This document shows positions 12,401 to 19,278 of a DNA stretch of 64,000 nucleotides, in pieces. The stretch's first letter is position 1, and each line of letters opens with the position of its first letter. The DNA lies in NCBI GenBank assembly GCA_945859605.1, contig OX243827.1, positions 29,273,141-29,337,140 on the forward strand, written 5' to 3'. The position numbers and the translations under genes are program-made. The stretch comes from Lumbricus rubellus. Taxonomy: Eukaryota > Annelida > Clitellata > Crassiclitellata > Lumbricidae. The notes below the pieces were generated by a model that was not told the DNA's origin, ran no database searches, and saw only the letters and a program-made list of their open reading frames with translations.

Positions 12401-15400
12401 AGCTTGATTGTTTGATAATTAGTTATTATCTAATTATTTGCGCACGTTGAGTAAGACTTAAGCTTAATTTAATTGATAATTAGCTTTTCCTAAGCACGTT
12501 TAGTAGCCTGTCACCTAACTTATTGCATATTGCCTATTTTGGAATATTTATTCGGTCTTATTGATACTTCAGAATTTACGAATTGTAAAATAATAGTTGG
12601 GTGTCTTCAATAAACGAATTATTGTAAGCTTATAGCGTCTACATACTTTCTTAACTTATAGTATAGTAGGCCTATAGCATCTCATGCCTTGTATATTATT
12701 CTTCCATCACAATATTATTTTGAGCTTTCAATGTTTACATTTTTATTATCTCTTCAGTTCTACCGCTGATCATTGTGGGCGTGTCTCTTGGAGTTACACA
12801 GCGTGAAGGATATGGCCACAAAGAAGCGTCAGTAGCCGAACTTTTAAAATCATAAAGTCAATAATTACATGTAAACAAGAATTTGAAGACTCGCAAACTA
12901 CATTGCATCGCACTTTTGTTCTTTCAAACGAGTCTATGTTGCATTAAATCGAAACGAACAGGTCTGCTTCTTGAAGTCATCGTTCTGTTCCTAAACGTTC
13001 TTTAAATCACTTGTAAATCTGGTCATGCCGATTGTAGTAACAATGATTATGGACCATAAGCAGAAACGAGATCAACCAATTATTCATACATTCACTCTTT
13101 CAAGTCGTGAATTTCTATAGCAGTTTTTTCAAGATGAGTGCTCAGAGGCCCAATTCTTGCATGGATAAAGTACTGCTTTGTGATGAACAAATTATGTTGC
13201 AGAATTATGTGTTTAACGATCATTTATAAACCTATTTGCGTGGTTGCAGATGTTGGCTGTTGGTTGACAATGGTCTTATCTGGGCTTTCATTGGCCCAGT
13301 CCTGTGCATCGTCGCGGTAAGTAACCCAAGTGAACTTTTCAGTAATTTAGCCTACCTCTAAACGAATCCTTTAGCCTAGAAAAGTATGAGGTTTTTGATA
13401 TTTTTTTTCTTAAATTCATAAATCGTCATAAGCCCACCTGAGTGAACTAAACTAAGTATCTAAGTCCTTAAGGTTCTCACAATAATCTAAATTCGAATGG
13501 AAATCTGTGATCGCCTGCGCGTCACGAATCACGATTCACATATACAGAAAGAAAGGTTTATGATAAAAATTATTATTTTATGACTGAACCATTCTCTAAA
13601 TAATGGGTCAAATCCGAACAACCGCCCGATGGTAAATGCATTTGCGTGAGCCTTTGAACCGTTCACCAACTACATTGTACAACCGATGAACAACACTGAT
13701 CTTCTAGACACTCAAGCAATTCGCGTCTTTCTTCCAGGAGCCATCACTTTTTCATTGCATACTGGAACTATAGAAATCAATAGATATTAATAATAGCTGA
13801 GACGCTGAAGTAGGACTATAATAATTACCATGCAATGTGTTTAAATCTGTGAACATTATTATTCTAACTGGATTCATCTTTTGACAGATAAACCTCGTCA
13901 TTCTGATAATCATTCTGAGGCTGATATCTCAGAAGAGAGACCTACTGGTTAAGAACTCAAAGAAGGTAGACCAGATAAGGTAGGCTAACACTTAAAAAAT
14001 CCGGATACAGCAAAGGCACTGTATAATTTATATGTAGCGCATAATGAGAAATTCGATTTAGATTTTGTTTGACAATCTTTTCTGTGTTATGAATATAATT
14101 TTTATTGTGAAGTATTATGTTGCTTTAAGTCAGTAAATGTCTGTAAATATACACTTGAAAAACATCAATTGACCTATGAACTAGGCTATTCGCTGCAGTC
14201 TAAATGCACGCATCTGGTGGTCCAGGCGATCATATACGTGGCCTAAGTAGCCTAAAGCTCGTGTGCATGTGTTATGTTGCAGAGCGACGATTTGGAATCT
14301 GTCGGTGATGTGTCCAGTGCTTGGCCTTGGTTGGCTCTTTGGCGTCTTCTCCGTTTCATTCGATCATGTTGTCTTCCAATATCTGTTTGTCATCGCAAAC
14401 TCACTGCATGTAAGTTCGTTTCTGGCTACACCTTTCTTCTTCAACACAGAGTCTATGAAAATCCCTTCTGTACGAATTCATTAGCTTAATCATAACAAGT
14501 TGTTTAGTGTATAACAGAGAGAGGCTATATCTGCCTTTAAAATAATCTACATACACAATGAATGGGTTATGTGTGGCTTATTATAGGGTTATTATGATTA
14601 TAAATACACTTTATATTGGTATATTTAAATACCCCTCGGAGTTCCTGAAAATCCTTTGAAGTAGGGTATAAAATAGCAGTATGACAGCCAACCATAGTTC
14701 ATCATCGATTTTCAAGTAGTGCCTCCTAATTTAAAATTGACTCTAAGTTTTTTTGTTTTTGCTTTTACAGGGACTGCTCATCTTTATCATTTACGCGCTT
14801 TTCCATAACAAGGTTAGTTAACTCAATATCAGAGTCTGACATTCTTTTGCGGAACGTTTATTTCAACTTTATGATTAGATTTCATAAACAAGACAGTTAA
14901 AGCACATGTAAAACTCTATGCAATGCGATACTGAAAGTGTTTGCATGTTGGAAAACTTCAAATTTGCGAATCCTTTTTGGGATGCTCGTGTGTTCAGAAA
15001 TCTGACTTCTGGGACATTTCAAATTTTTATATTATCACTCTTATCGTGTAGGATATTTTTTTTATCATGTTAACTAAGTGGCCAACCTTCAGGTGTTTAC
15101 GGTCGTGAAAAAAAATTCCAATGCAACCAAATCTTCTATTGAAAAAGTTGCACAGTTTCAACCTTCATTCTGCAGCCAGAGTTCAGTCGAGTAGGCTACA
15201 GTAATCTTGCCAACATTCGTGTCTTCTTTACTTCAAGGCTAGAATTATTCTCTCTGGTCAGCCACTCGGATTTTTCTCATCCACTTGTTTCGTGTCTGAT
15301 GAAAATAAATCGTGTGAGATGGTGACTACTCTGTGACTCAATAGACGTAGTTAAAAGATTAGGGAAGTGAATTTCCCCCAAATAGTTATTTAGTGAAATA

Positions 15401-15793
15401 TTGTTCATGCGTAGGCCATGTTACCCTGATTTATTAAAAAGTAGAAGAATGTGAATTTTTCAGAAAATGAACGAGAAGATTTCCGGAGTGTATTCAAAGT
15501 GCATTAACCTCTGCCGAAAATCAGATCAGAGTATCTCCACCAAGATGACTTCGTCACAAGATCAGTCTACCAGTTCACGAGCAGCGACAGAAATGACTTC
15601 GTCACAAGCGCAGACAACATTTTCAAAAGAAGAAAATCAGATGAATTTGGCTCAAGAAAAGTCTACAGGCTCAAGAGCAACCTCAGACAAGCCTACAGCT
15701 TCAACAGCAAACACTGAGATGACTTCGGCTGAAGAACACATCAACGGTGGTCTACAGTACAGTTTGCTGGGTAACAAGTCAGACATTCCCTAA
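137..15793 (+). CDS. Gene A: Ig-containing adhesion GPCR, 5' partial
   Basis: Adhesion-type GPCR whose 5' exons lie left of the window. I placed 22 exons: 137-457, 935-1029, 1723-1929, 3712-3915, 4999-5205, 5355-5558, 6029-6097, 6557-6665, 7192-7314, 7980-8049, 8745-8850, 9685-9734, 10021-10132, 10871-10965, 11273-11387, 11862-12018, 12758-12827, 13250-13316, 13888-13979, 14283-14409, 14771-14812, 15464-15793. They sum to 2972 nt and stay in frame (2 nt of a split codon, 989 codons, stop). Order: Ig (residues 1-107), Cys-rich linker (108-139), four GAIN-A-like exons (to about 412), rest of GAIN and GPS (to about 625), 7TM (to about 880), Ser/Thr-rich cytoplasmic tail. The GPS reads CSFWNF...DWDSTGC...[13 protein letters not shown], so cleavage between Leu and Thr is expected. 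Every shared exon matches gene B in phase. Expected at the plasma membrane; ligand and G protein unknown. Confidence 0.88.
458..1722 (+). other. Introns around the linker exon
   Basis: Outside the 935-1029 exon I see AT-rich intron sequence with TAGGCCTA-type motifs and no recognisable element. Confidence 0.5.
935..1029 (+). CDS. Gene A exon: Cys-rich linker before GAIN
   Basis: Phase 1-0 exon, 95 nt, same length and phase as gene B 30048-30142. It encodes [19 protein letters not shown] then [12 protein letters not shown], with three cysteines and two Asn-X-Ser/Thr sites. Conserved spacing with gene B supports it. A diverged hormone-receptor-like motif is possible, but I cannot assign it. 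Confidence 0.75.
1723..1929 (+). CDS. Gene A exon: GAIN-A-like repeat 1 (diverged)
   Basis: Phase 0-0 exon of 69 codons, first of four homologous exons in a row. The core [18 protein letters not shown] aligns with the helix-rich start of GAIN subdomain A seen in 5355-5558 and in gene B. The second half has become Thr/Ser/Asn/Glu-rich ([11 protein letters not shown]) and no longer looks helical. Acceptor TTTTTTAG, donor GTAAGA. Confidence 0.72.
2360..3551 (-). mobile_element. Degenerate piggyBac-like element
   Basis: The left end CCTTCGCCACACG directly follows TTAA (2356-2359). The right end is its complement, followed by TTAT, a decayed TTAA. Long subterminal inverted repeats (about 2690-2790 against 3290-3390) flank a transposase remnant on the minus strand. 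It lies in the intron between GAIN-A repeats 1 and 2 of gene A. Confidence 0.8.
2924..3280 (-). pseudogene. piggyBac transposase C-terminal remnant
   Basis: 118 codons read like the end of a piggyBac transposase: [13 protein letters not shown] followed by a Cys/His cluster (CHMC, CSTC, CGNH, CTEC) typical of the C-terminal cross-brace zinc finger of the family. The catalytic Asp-rich core is missing from the element, so it cannot encode an active enzyme. Confidence 0.75.
3712..3915 (+). CDS. Gene A exon: GAIN-A-like repeat 2 (diverged)
   Basis: Phase 0-0 exon of 68 codons, close to repeats 1 and 3 ([19 protein letters not shown], then [12 protein letters not shown]). Skipping it would keep the frame. 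Acceptor ATTTTGAAG is weak in pyrimidines; donor GTATGA is non-ideal, so inclusion may be partial. Confidence 0.68.
4037..4294. repeat. Large foldback (inverted repeat) element
   Basis: The arms are 4037-4141 and 4170-4294. The inner 34-35 nt arms (4107-4141, 4170-4203) are complementary with a one-base indel and a 28-nt loop; outer arms are diverged (GGTAAACTTGTATACCC against its complement near 4270). A non-autonomous foldback/MITE is most likely. Confidence 0.75.
4755..4965 (+). mobile_element. tRNA-derived SINE
   Basis: The tRNA-like head has an A-box-like stretch (GTGGTGGCGTTGG) and a perfect B box (GGTTCGAATCC). The 3' part carries CGGGAGCGCC and ends GGGGCGCTATAGAAATG, shared with SINEs at 17755 and 27166. 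Retrotransposed copy rather than a tRNA gene. Confidence 0.72.
4999..5205 (+). CDS. Gene A exon: GAIN-A-like repeat 3 (diverged)
   Basis: Phase 0-0 exon of 69 codons: [20 protein letters not shown], then [14 protein letters not shown], which keeps more of the ancestral helix than repeats 1 and 2. Its tail is polar (SGRNNSSNE). A tRNA-derived SINE ends about 35 nt upstream of the acceptor ATTTTGAAG. Confidence 0.7.
5355..5558 (+). CDS. Gene A exon: conserved GAIN subdomain A
   Basis: Phase 0-0 exon of 68 codons, the fourth unit and the one that keeps GAIN-A character: [20 protein letters not shown], then [15 protein letters not shown], ending in ITLNEKEIK. It aligns well with the single gene B equivalent at 30787-30975. 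Only 149 nt of intron separate it from repeat 3. Confidence 0.85.
6029..6097 (+). CDS. Gene A exon: GAIN (23 codons)
   Basis: Phase 0-0 exon encoding [20 protein letters not shown] then LND, matching gene B 32680-32748 in length and phase. Acceptor GCGTTTCAG, donor GTAAAT. The helix continues GAIN subdomain A. Confidence 0.85.
6557..6665 (+). CDS. Gene A exon: GAIN, end of subdomain A
   Basis: Phase 0-1 exon, 109 nt, encoding [20 protein letters not shown] followed by [17 protein letters not shown]. Same length and phase as gene B 43990-44098. Confidence 0.87.
7192..7314 (+). CDS. Gene A exon: GAIN, start of subdomain B
   Basis: Phase 1-1 exon, 123 nt: [18 protein letters not shown], then [16 protein letters not shown]. 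Identical length and phase to gene B 44696-44818. Confidence 0.87.
7980..8049 (+). CDS. Gene A exon: GAIN subdomain B, shortened 5' end
   Basis: Phase 1-2 exon of 70 nt encoding [20 protein letters not shown], then GK. Gene B's equivalent (45080-45161) is 82 nt. The gene B acceptor GCAG is absent in A at the aligned place, and A must use a CAG 12 nt downstream, removing four residues without a frame change. Confidence 0.8.
8745..8850 (+). CDS. Gene A exon: GAIN subdomain B
   Basis: Phase 2-0 exon, 106 nt: [20 protein letters not shown], then [10 protein letters not shown], the beta-sheet part before GPS. Gene B's equivalent at 45513-45621 is one codon longer. Confidence 0.87.
8970..9160 (+). 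mobile_element. Small Helitron-like non-autonomous element
   Basis: Starts TCTATATAAATAAAAATG and ends GGTACGCTAG between A and T, with a short GCGT/ACGC stem just before CTAG, as expected for Helitron ends. The middle holds a G-rich run (9057-9095). No coding capacity. Confidence 0.45.
9685..9734 (+). CDS. Gene A exon: first half of GPS
   Basis: Phase 0-2 exon of 50 nt after [30 protein letters not shown]. It carries the first GPS Cys and Trp. It gives the empty-site form for the insertion found just upstream of the paralogous gene B exon 47401-47450. Confidence 0.9.
10021..10132 (+). CDS. Gene A exon: second half of GPS and tethered agonist
   Basis: Phase 2-0 exon: [20 protein letters not shown] then [18 protein letters not shown]. 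The remaining GPS cysteines are intact, and the HL-T cleavage tripeptide is followed by TNFAILM, the latrophilin-like tethered-agonist pattern (established for the family). Confidence 0.93.
10871..10965 (+). CDS. Gene A exon: TM1
   Basis: Phase 0-2 exon, 95 nt: [20 protein letters not shown], then [12 protein letters not shown] hydrophobic helix typical of adhesion-GPCR TM1; same length as gene B 49415-49509. Confidence 0.93.
11273..11387 (+). CDS. Gene A exon: TM2
   Basis: Phase 2-0 exon, 115 nt: [20 protein letters not shown], then [10 protein letters not shown]. It shows the LLLNLC pattern of family B2 TM2. Confidence 0.93.
11862..12018 (+). CDS. Gene A exon: TM3 and ICL2
   Basis: Phase 0-1 exon, 157 nt: [20 protein letters not shown] then [20 protein letters not shown]. 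It has the TM3 Cys that pairs with ECL2, and the LLHYF...ML.EG signature of adhesion GPCRs. Confidence 0.95.
12758..12827 (+). CDS. Gene A exon: TM4
   Basis: Phase 1-2 exon, 70 nt: [20 protein letters not shown], then KEA. Donor is GTCAGT (gene B: GTTAGT). Confidence 0.9.
13250..13316 (+). CDS. Gene A exon: ECL2 and start of TM5
   Basis: Phase 2-0 exon, 67 nt: [20 protein letters not shown], then VA. The CWL...GLIWAFIGP motif is the classic ECL2/TM5 junction of adhesion GPCRs. Donor is canonical GTAAGT, unlike gene B. Confidence 0.94.
13888..13979 (+). CDS. Gene A exon: TM5 end and ICL3
   Basis: Phase 0-2 exon, 92 nt: [20 protein letters not shown], then [10 protein letters not shown]. The basic third intracellular loop follows TM5. 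Confidence 0.92.
14283..14409 (+). CDS. Gene A exon: TM6 and start of TM7
   Basis: Phase 2-0 exon, 127 nt: [20 protein letters not shown], then [13 protein letters not shown]. The P-x-LGL-x-WLFG toggle region of family B2 is clear. Confidence 0.95.
14771..14812 (+). CDS. Gene A exon: TM7
   Basis: Phase 0-0 exon of 42 nt: [14 protein letters not shown]. Together with the previous exon it forms NSLHG, where most adhesion GPCRs have NSLQG. Confidence 0.92.
15464..15793 (+). CDS. Gene A last exon: cytoplasmic tail
   Basis: 110 codons including stop (TAA 15791-15793). The tail starts [13 protein letters not shown] and is Ser/Thr/Gln-rich with a loosely repeated unit ([30 protein letters not shown]), which would offer many phosphorylation sites. 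The end [16 protein letters not shown] is lost from gene B's reading frame. Confidence 0.88.
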   Translation, partial: KMNEKISGVYSKCINLCRKSDQSISTKMTSSQDQSTSSRAATEMTSSQAQTTFSKEENQMNLAQEKSTGSRATSDKPTASTANTEMTSAEEHINGGLQYSLLGNKSDIP

Positions 15794-16708
15794 AGTAAAG
15801 TTTCTGAGCATCGAAGATTCCGACACGTTTGGGTAAACGCTCGAAAGCGAATGAGACACTATTTACAGTCAACAGCATATTGAAAGTGACGACAATGAGA
15901 AAGCATGAGACAGACAACCCGATAATTAATCAGACATTTCTTACGTATCACTTATGAGACTCATTGGTGGCTTCAATTTTACTCAGGATGACATCTAAAA
16001 CAACCAGTATGCTACAACCCATAGCTATGAAAACCTTACAGTTTTAACACTCCTTTAAGCTGAACATGGAAATGTTATTGCAATCTTCCATAAACAACAA
16101 TATTGCGACAGTAATGATCAATTAAAAAATTAGTGAAGTCAATGTCCAGATCATCAGTGTGCATGCAATGTGTACTGGATGAGCAATTTAAAAGAGGCAA
16201 GACCTGGTGGGTTCGTCGTTTATGTTATGTCGATTTTTTAGACTCGTCAACAATTACTGTGTACCGACTATAATTCATTCATTTCTTTTTTGGCAAAAAG
16301 TTAAAACGTGATGCGAATTTGCAACAAGGCTTACGCTGCTAGTTGGTCCACAATTTTTTCCATGATAGGCTACTCTTCGTTCATCGAAAATAATTTGGCA
16401 GTCCTTCAATAATAGACTCTACCTTTGCTCTTTTACATTTACTGTTTAATCAATTATATCACTCAAGTAATTAATATTCTAATCAATGATAACAATAGGC
16501 TACTTTTATTAGTTTTAGTGTTTGGTTCTCTAATATAAAGCTTAGCCTAAGCACTAATTAAGTAGGTCAACAAGCCATATAATTATGAATAGTAGGCCTA
16601 GTCTAATCAAGAAAGAGTGGTGACGGTTAGTATCCGCCATTGGATTTTTGTAGCTCATGTTGCAAAGTACATGCCGATTCATGACTGCGTATGTGACTTG
16701 TTTTGTGG

Positions 16709-16714
16709 AATAAA
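16709..16714 (+). promoter_or_regulatory. Candidate poly(A) signal, gene A
   Basis: AATAAA in a context conserved downstream of gene B, where ATTAAA occupies the same place. Implies a 3' UTR of about 0.9 kb. Inferred from conservation only. Confidence 0.45.
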
Positions 16715-16813
16715 TACACATCATTATCAATCATCGCGTTGACCAATAATTTATGTTGTAAGATATTGGTAGACCTAATTCATTTATGATTTTCAGCGCC
16801 AGAATTTGCTACA

Positions 16814-17316
16814 ATGCACGGGCGCCCTTAGACGTGTATTTTTGCAGAAGGGGCAAAACACAATGATCACGGTTAAATACTTTGGCAAGGGCTTGAAAAT
16901 GCGGAGTAGGCAGGGCTTAAAGTGTGGCAGGACGGTCATGGACGGCGTCCTGGCACTTATTTTCAAATCTCTATGCCGCCCTGCCACTTAGATATATTTG
17001 GCCATCACACCTGATAATGTAAGGGGTGTCCTGGGACTTCTTTTGGAAGGGTATTGGGCGTAGACTGCAGGCACTTCTTTTTAATACTTTTAGCACTGAG
17101 AGTAGGACATTGAGAACATGCCACACCGCAACGGCCCACGGGAATCTTTCAAAGTGGACACTGTATGTAGATTTTCGTCAGTTTCGCTGTGTGTGTCATT
17201 ATTGCTTTAGTACGAAAATAAAAAAAATAAAAAAAATGTGGATAAAAAATATTTGTCCATTTTATTTTATATGGGTGTGGCAAGTGCCCCGTCGTGCCCC
17301 TATATACGGGCGCCCA
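16814..17316. mobile_element. 503-bp insertion with 7-bp target duplication
   Basis: Flanked by TGCTACA on both sides (16807-16813, 17317-17323). The paralogous place downstream of gene B (about 56583-56603) reads straight through with a single copy, so this is an insertion after duplication. Ends carry GGGCGCCC in inverted orientation. Superfamily not assigned; it hosts a nested element. Confidence 0.75.
16911..17098. mobile_element. Nested hAT-like MITE
   Basis: Starts CAGGGCTTAAAGTGTGG, ends AGCACTG, flanked by GGAGTAGG and AGAGTAGG (7 of 8 match). Same family as 42329-42473, in opposite orientation. Confidence 0.65.
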
Positions 17317-17754
17317 TGCTACAGTGTAAGTATTAGTCCAAATCCGTTTTATATAATATTTATATCCGGATGATGCATCGCTGTTATGATCTGAAACGCG
17401 TCTCAACTTCGTGTGATATGGCCAGCATGATAGGCATCTTCGATCAAATTCTTGGAAGTATTATGTGGTCTAGTGTTCTTAACATGCAGGATGCATTTGA
17501 GAAATATTTCTTAATTCGAAGTAGGCCTACGGGCTTTTCGTGGCGCATTACTCTATTACTGCTTTTATCGATCCATGTCTTTCATATTTTGGCCTACGTG
17601 TTACAGTAAGCTTACTGTTTCAGTAGGCCTACAGTAACTCTGGTATGACCTTCATAATGATACAGTCCTACCGCCTAAAGTGCCGAAACCCACCAATATC
17701 ATTTTGGCCTAGGCGTCAACTTAGACCCAATCGCGACCCATTTTTTTTGTTTGT

Positions 17755-17967
17755 ATGTGCACTTGTTATAACGCCCATTCAACCTAACTACTCAGAGGCG
17801 CCCCCGACTGGCGCGCGGGCACTGCATAGGCGTTTCAGGCCGAAACGCTGAGCAACTGCGAGTACAGGACTAGCCCAAAGTCCATACGCGGCGACTTGAG
17901 GTGGATTCAAACCTTCAACCATCCGACTGCAAGACAACGAACATGCTCACTACACCACCGCGCCTCA
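17755..17967 (-). mobile_element. tRNA-derived SINE
   Basis: Read on the minus strand the head is GGCGCGGTGGTGTAGTGAGC, with a B box GGTTTGAATCC. The tail (plus strand CTCAGAGGCGCCCCC and TTATAACGCC) matches the LINE 3' end at 47570-47620. Confidence 0.75.
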
Positions 17968-19157
17968 CTATGCTGCCGGAATCTTTTACAGTGACAGTAG
18001 GGACTACAATCATGTAGGTCCTTTCGTAAATTATTTATTGAGTGTAACCTACTCTCAGTGATTATCATCCTCATCAAAACCCTCATCCATTCGAACTAAC
18101 AACAAAGTGTAATAGGTCAGTTTAAGCCTAAGCCTCTCATAATAATTTATAGGCTATTCTATTGAGTAATTAGTAATGCTCAGTTGGTGAAACTTGTCCA
18201 TCTTTCCGGACTTATTTTATGTAAACTGGTTATACTTCGCCTACATTAATTTAATTGGCCAATAAACTATAATGATGGTAATGATGACAATGCTATTGAA
18301 AACCTCTGCTTTCACATCCGTTATTGCATAAATTGAACGCCCACTTCCGAATGAAATGTTGAGTGGAACAAAACGGGGGTTGTATAAATCACTGGTAACT
18401 GTTGTCAGGGATGCTTCTGAGAAATACAGGTTCACATTAGTGTTGCAAACAGTCCCTACCATTTCTGACTTCCTTGATAGAGACTATAATGAGATCGACG
18501 TTGCCCCATTTCCGAAGAGTTAGGCCTAATAAAATTCGAAGTAGGACATAGGCCAATTACTGCATCTACGTATCTGAGCCTTTCTAAAGTCAATGGTTTA
18601 CCCGTGTTGTTGCGTTGATGGCATAGGTCTAAATAGGCCTATTAGAATACATGAACTACGCGGAAGTTAGGCTACTCCTAATCATTTTCGTCCAACAGTG
18701 CGGATATTTAAAAGAACTGTTTAGAAAGAGTGATACTTTACTAACGTCATTTCGAAATGTCTGATGACGATCACGAGTATAGCAGTTTGGGATTTATGGC
18801 GCATGTATGGGCGTGTTAGAAAATCGTAGGCCTATACTAAGCTGGGCTGAACTATCTATAAAGAAAATTGCCAAGGCTAATTAACAACAACTGTTCAGAA
18901 CTTAGATTTTCATCTCGAAGGAAGCACCCAACAATGACGTGCCAAATCGCAATTCAGTCAACATCCGGGATGTCGGTTCACTAAGATTATTGGCTCAGTA
19001 ACAATAACAGTCGTCGTTTAATTGTAGGCCTAAACTGAAACAACGCAGAATGATTGCAATTCATAGTGTAAGCGGATGATCGCACGTTATTATAGCAATC
19101 AAATTTTATTGGCGGCAACCCAACTTTGTGGTGTTTGCGTGGTTTGTTCTTTTACAG

Positions 19158-19223
19158 AAATTTAAACGTAGCCTAAATAGCTAAACCTCTAAATGACCAG
19201 ACGAGAGGAAGACGGACTCTGAA
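19158..19223 (+). promoter_or_regulatory. Gene B 5' UTR part of the first coding exon
   Basis: A good acceptor (TTGTTCTTTTACAG) precedes AAATTTAAACG. The same arrangement stands before gene C (59191), including CTCTGAA directly before the ATG. This suggests a spliced 5' UTR whose first exon lies upstream. Confidence 0.5.
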
Positions 19224-19278
19224 ATGTGGATTCTATGTTGCTTATGCCTGGTTGCATCGGCCACCGGCCAAGATGACG
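19224..19278 (+). CDS. Gene B exon 1: signal peptide
   Basis: [18 protein letters not shown], a short hydrophobic signal peptide likely cut near ATG/QDD. The ATG is chosen because gene C has the same start (MWILFSLCLIASASSQDD) and the sequence before it is less conserved. Donor GTAAGT. Confidence 0.9.

Larger units (their letters stand above)
10133..15463 (+). other. Introns in the 7TM half of gene A
   Basis: Introns of 300-740 nt between the listed TM exons. I see no transposable element or RNA gene. They serve as empty-site references for the expanded gene B introns. Confidence 0.5.
15794..19157 (+). other. Spacer between genes A and B
   Basis: Contains the gene A 3' UTR, a nested insertion, a SINE and the putative promoter/5' UTR region of gene B. 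Long stretches align with the B-C spacer (for example GAGCATCGAAGATTC near 15808 and 55442), so the spacer was duplicated with the gene. No other gene seen. Confidence 0.6.

Noticed and set aside
17899..17967. Possible tRNA gene (and at 27310-27374, 4755-4800, 57630-57697)
   Set aside because: A and B boxes are present but the cloverleaf is broken and each is fused to a shared SINE tail.
18241..18462. 73-codon minus-strand frame with a hydrophobic end, in the A-B spacer
   Set aside because: No homologous frame noticed in the B-C spacer and no motif.
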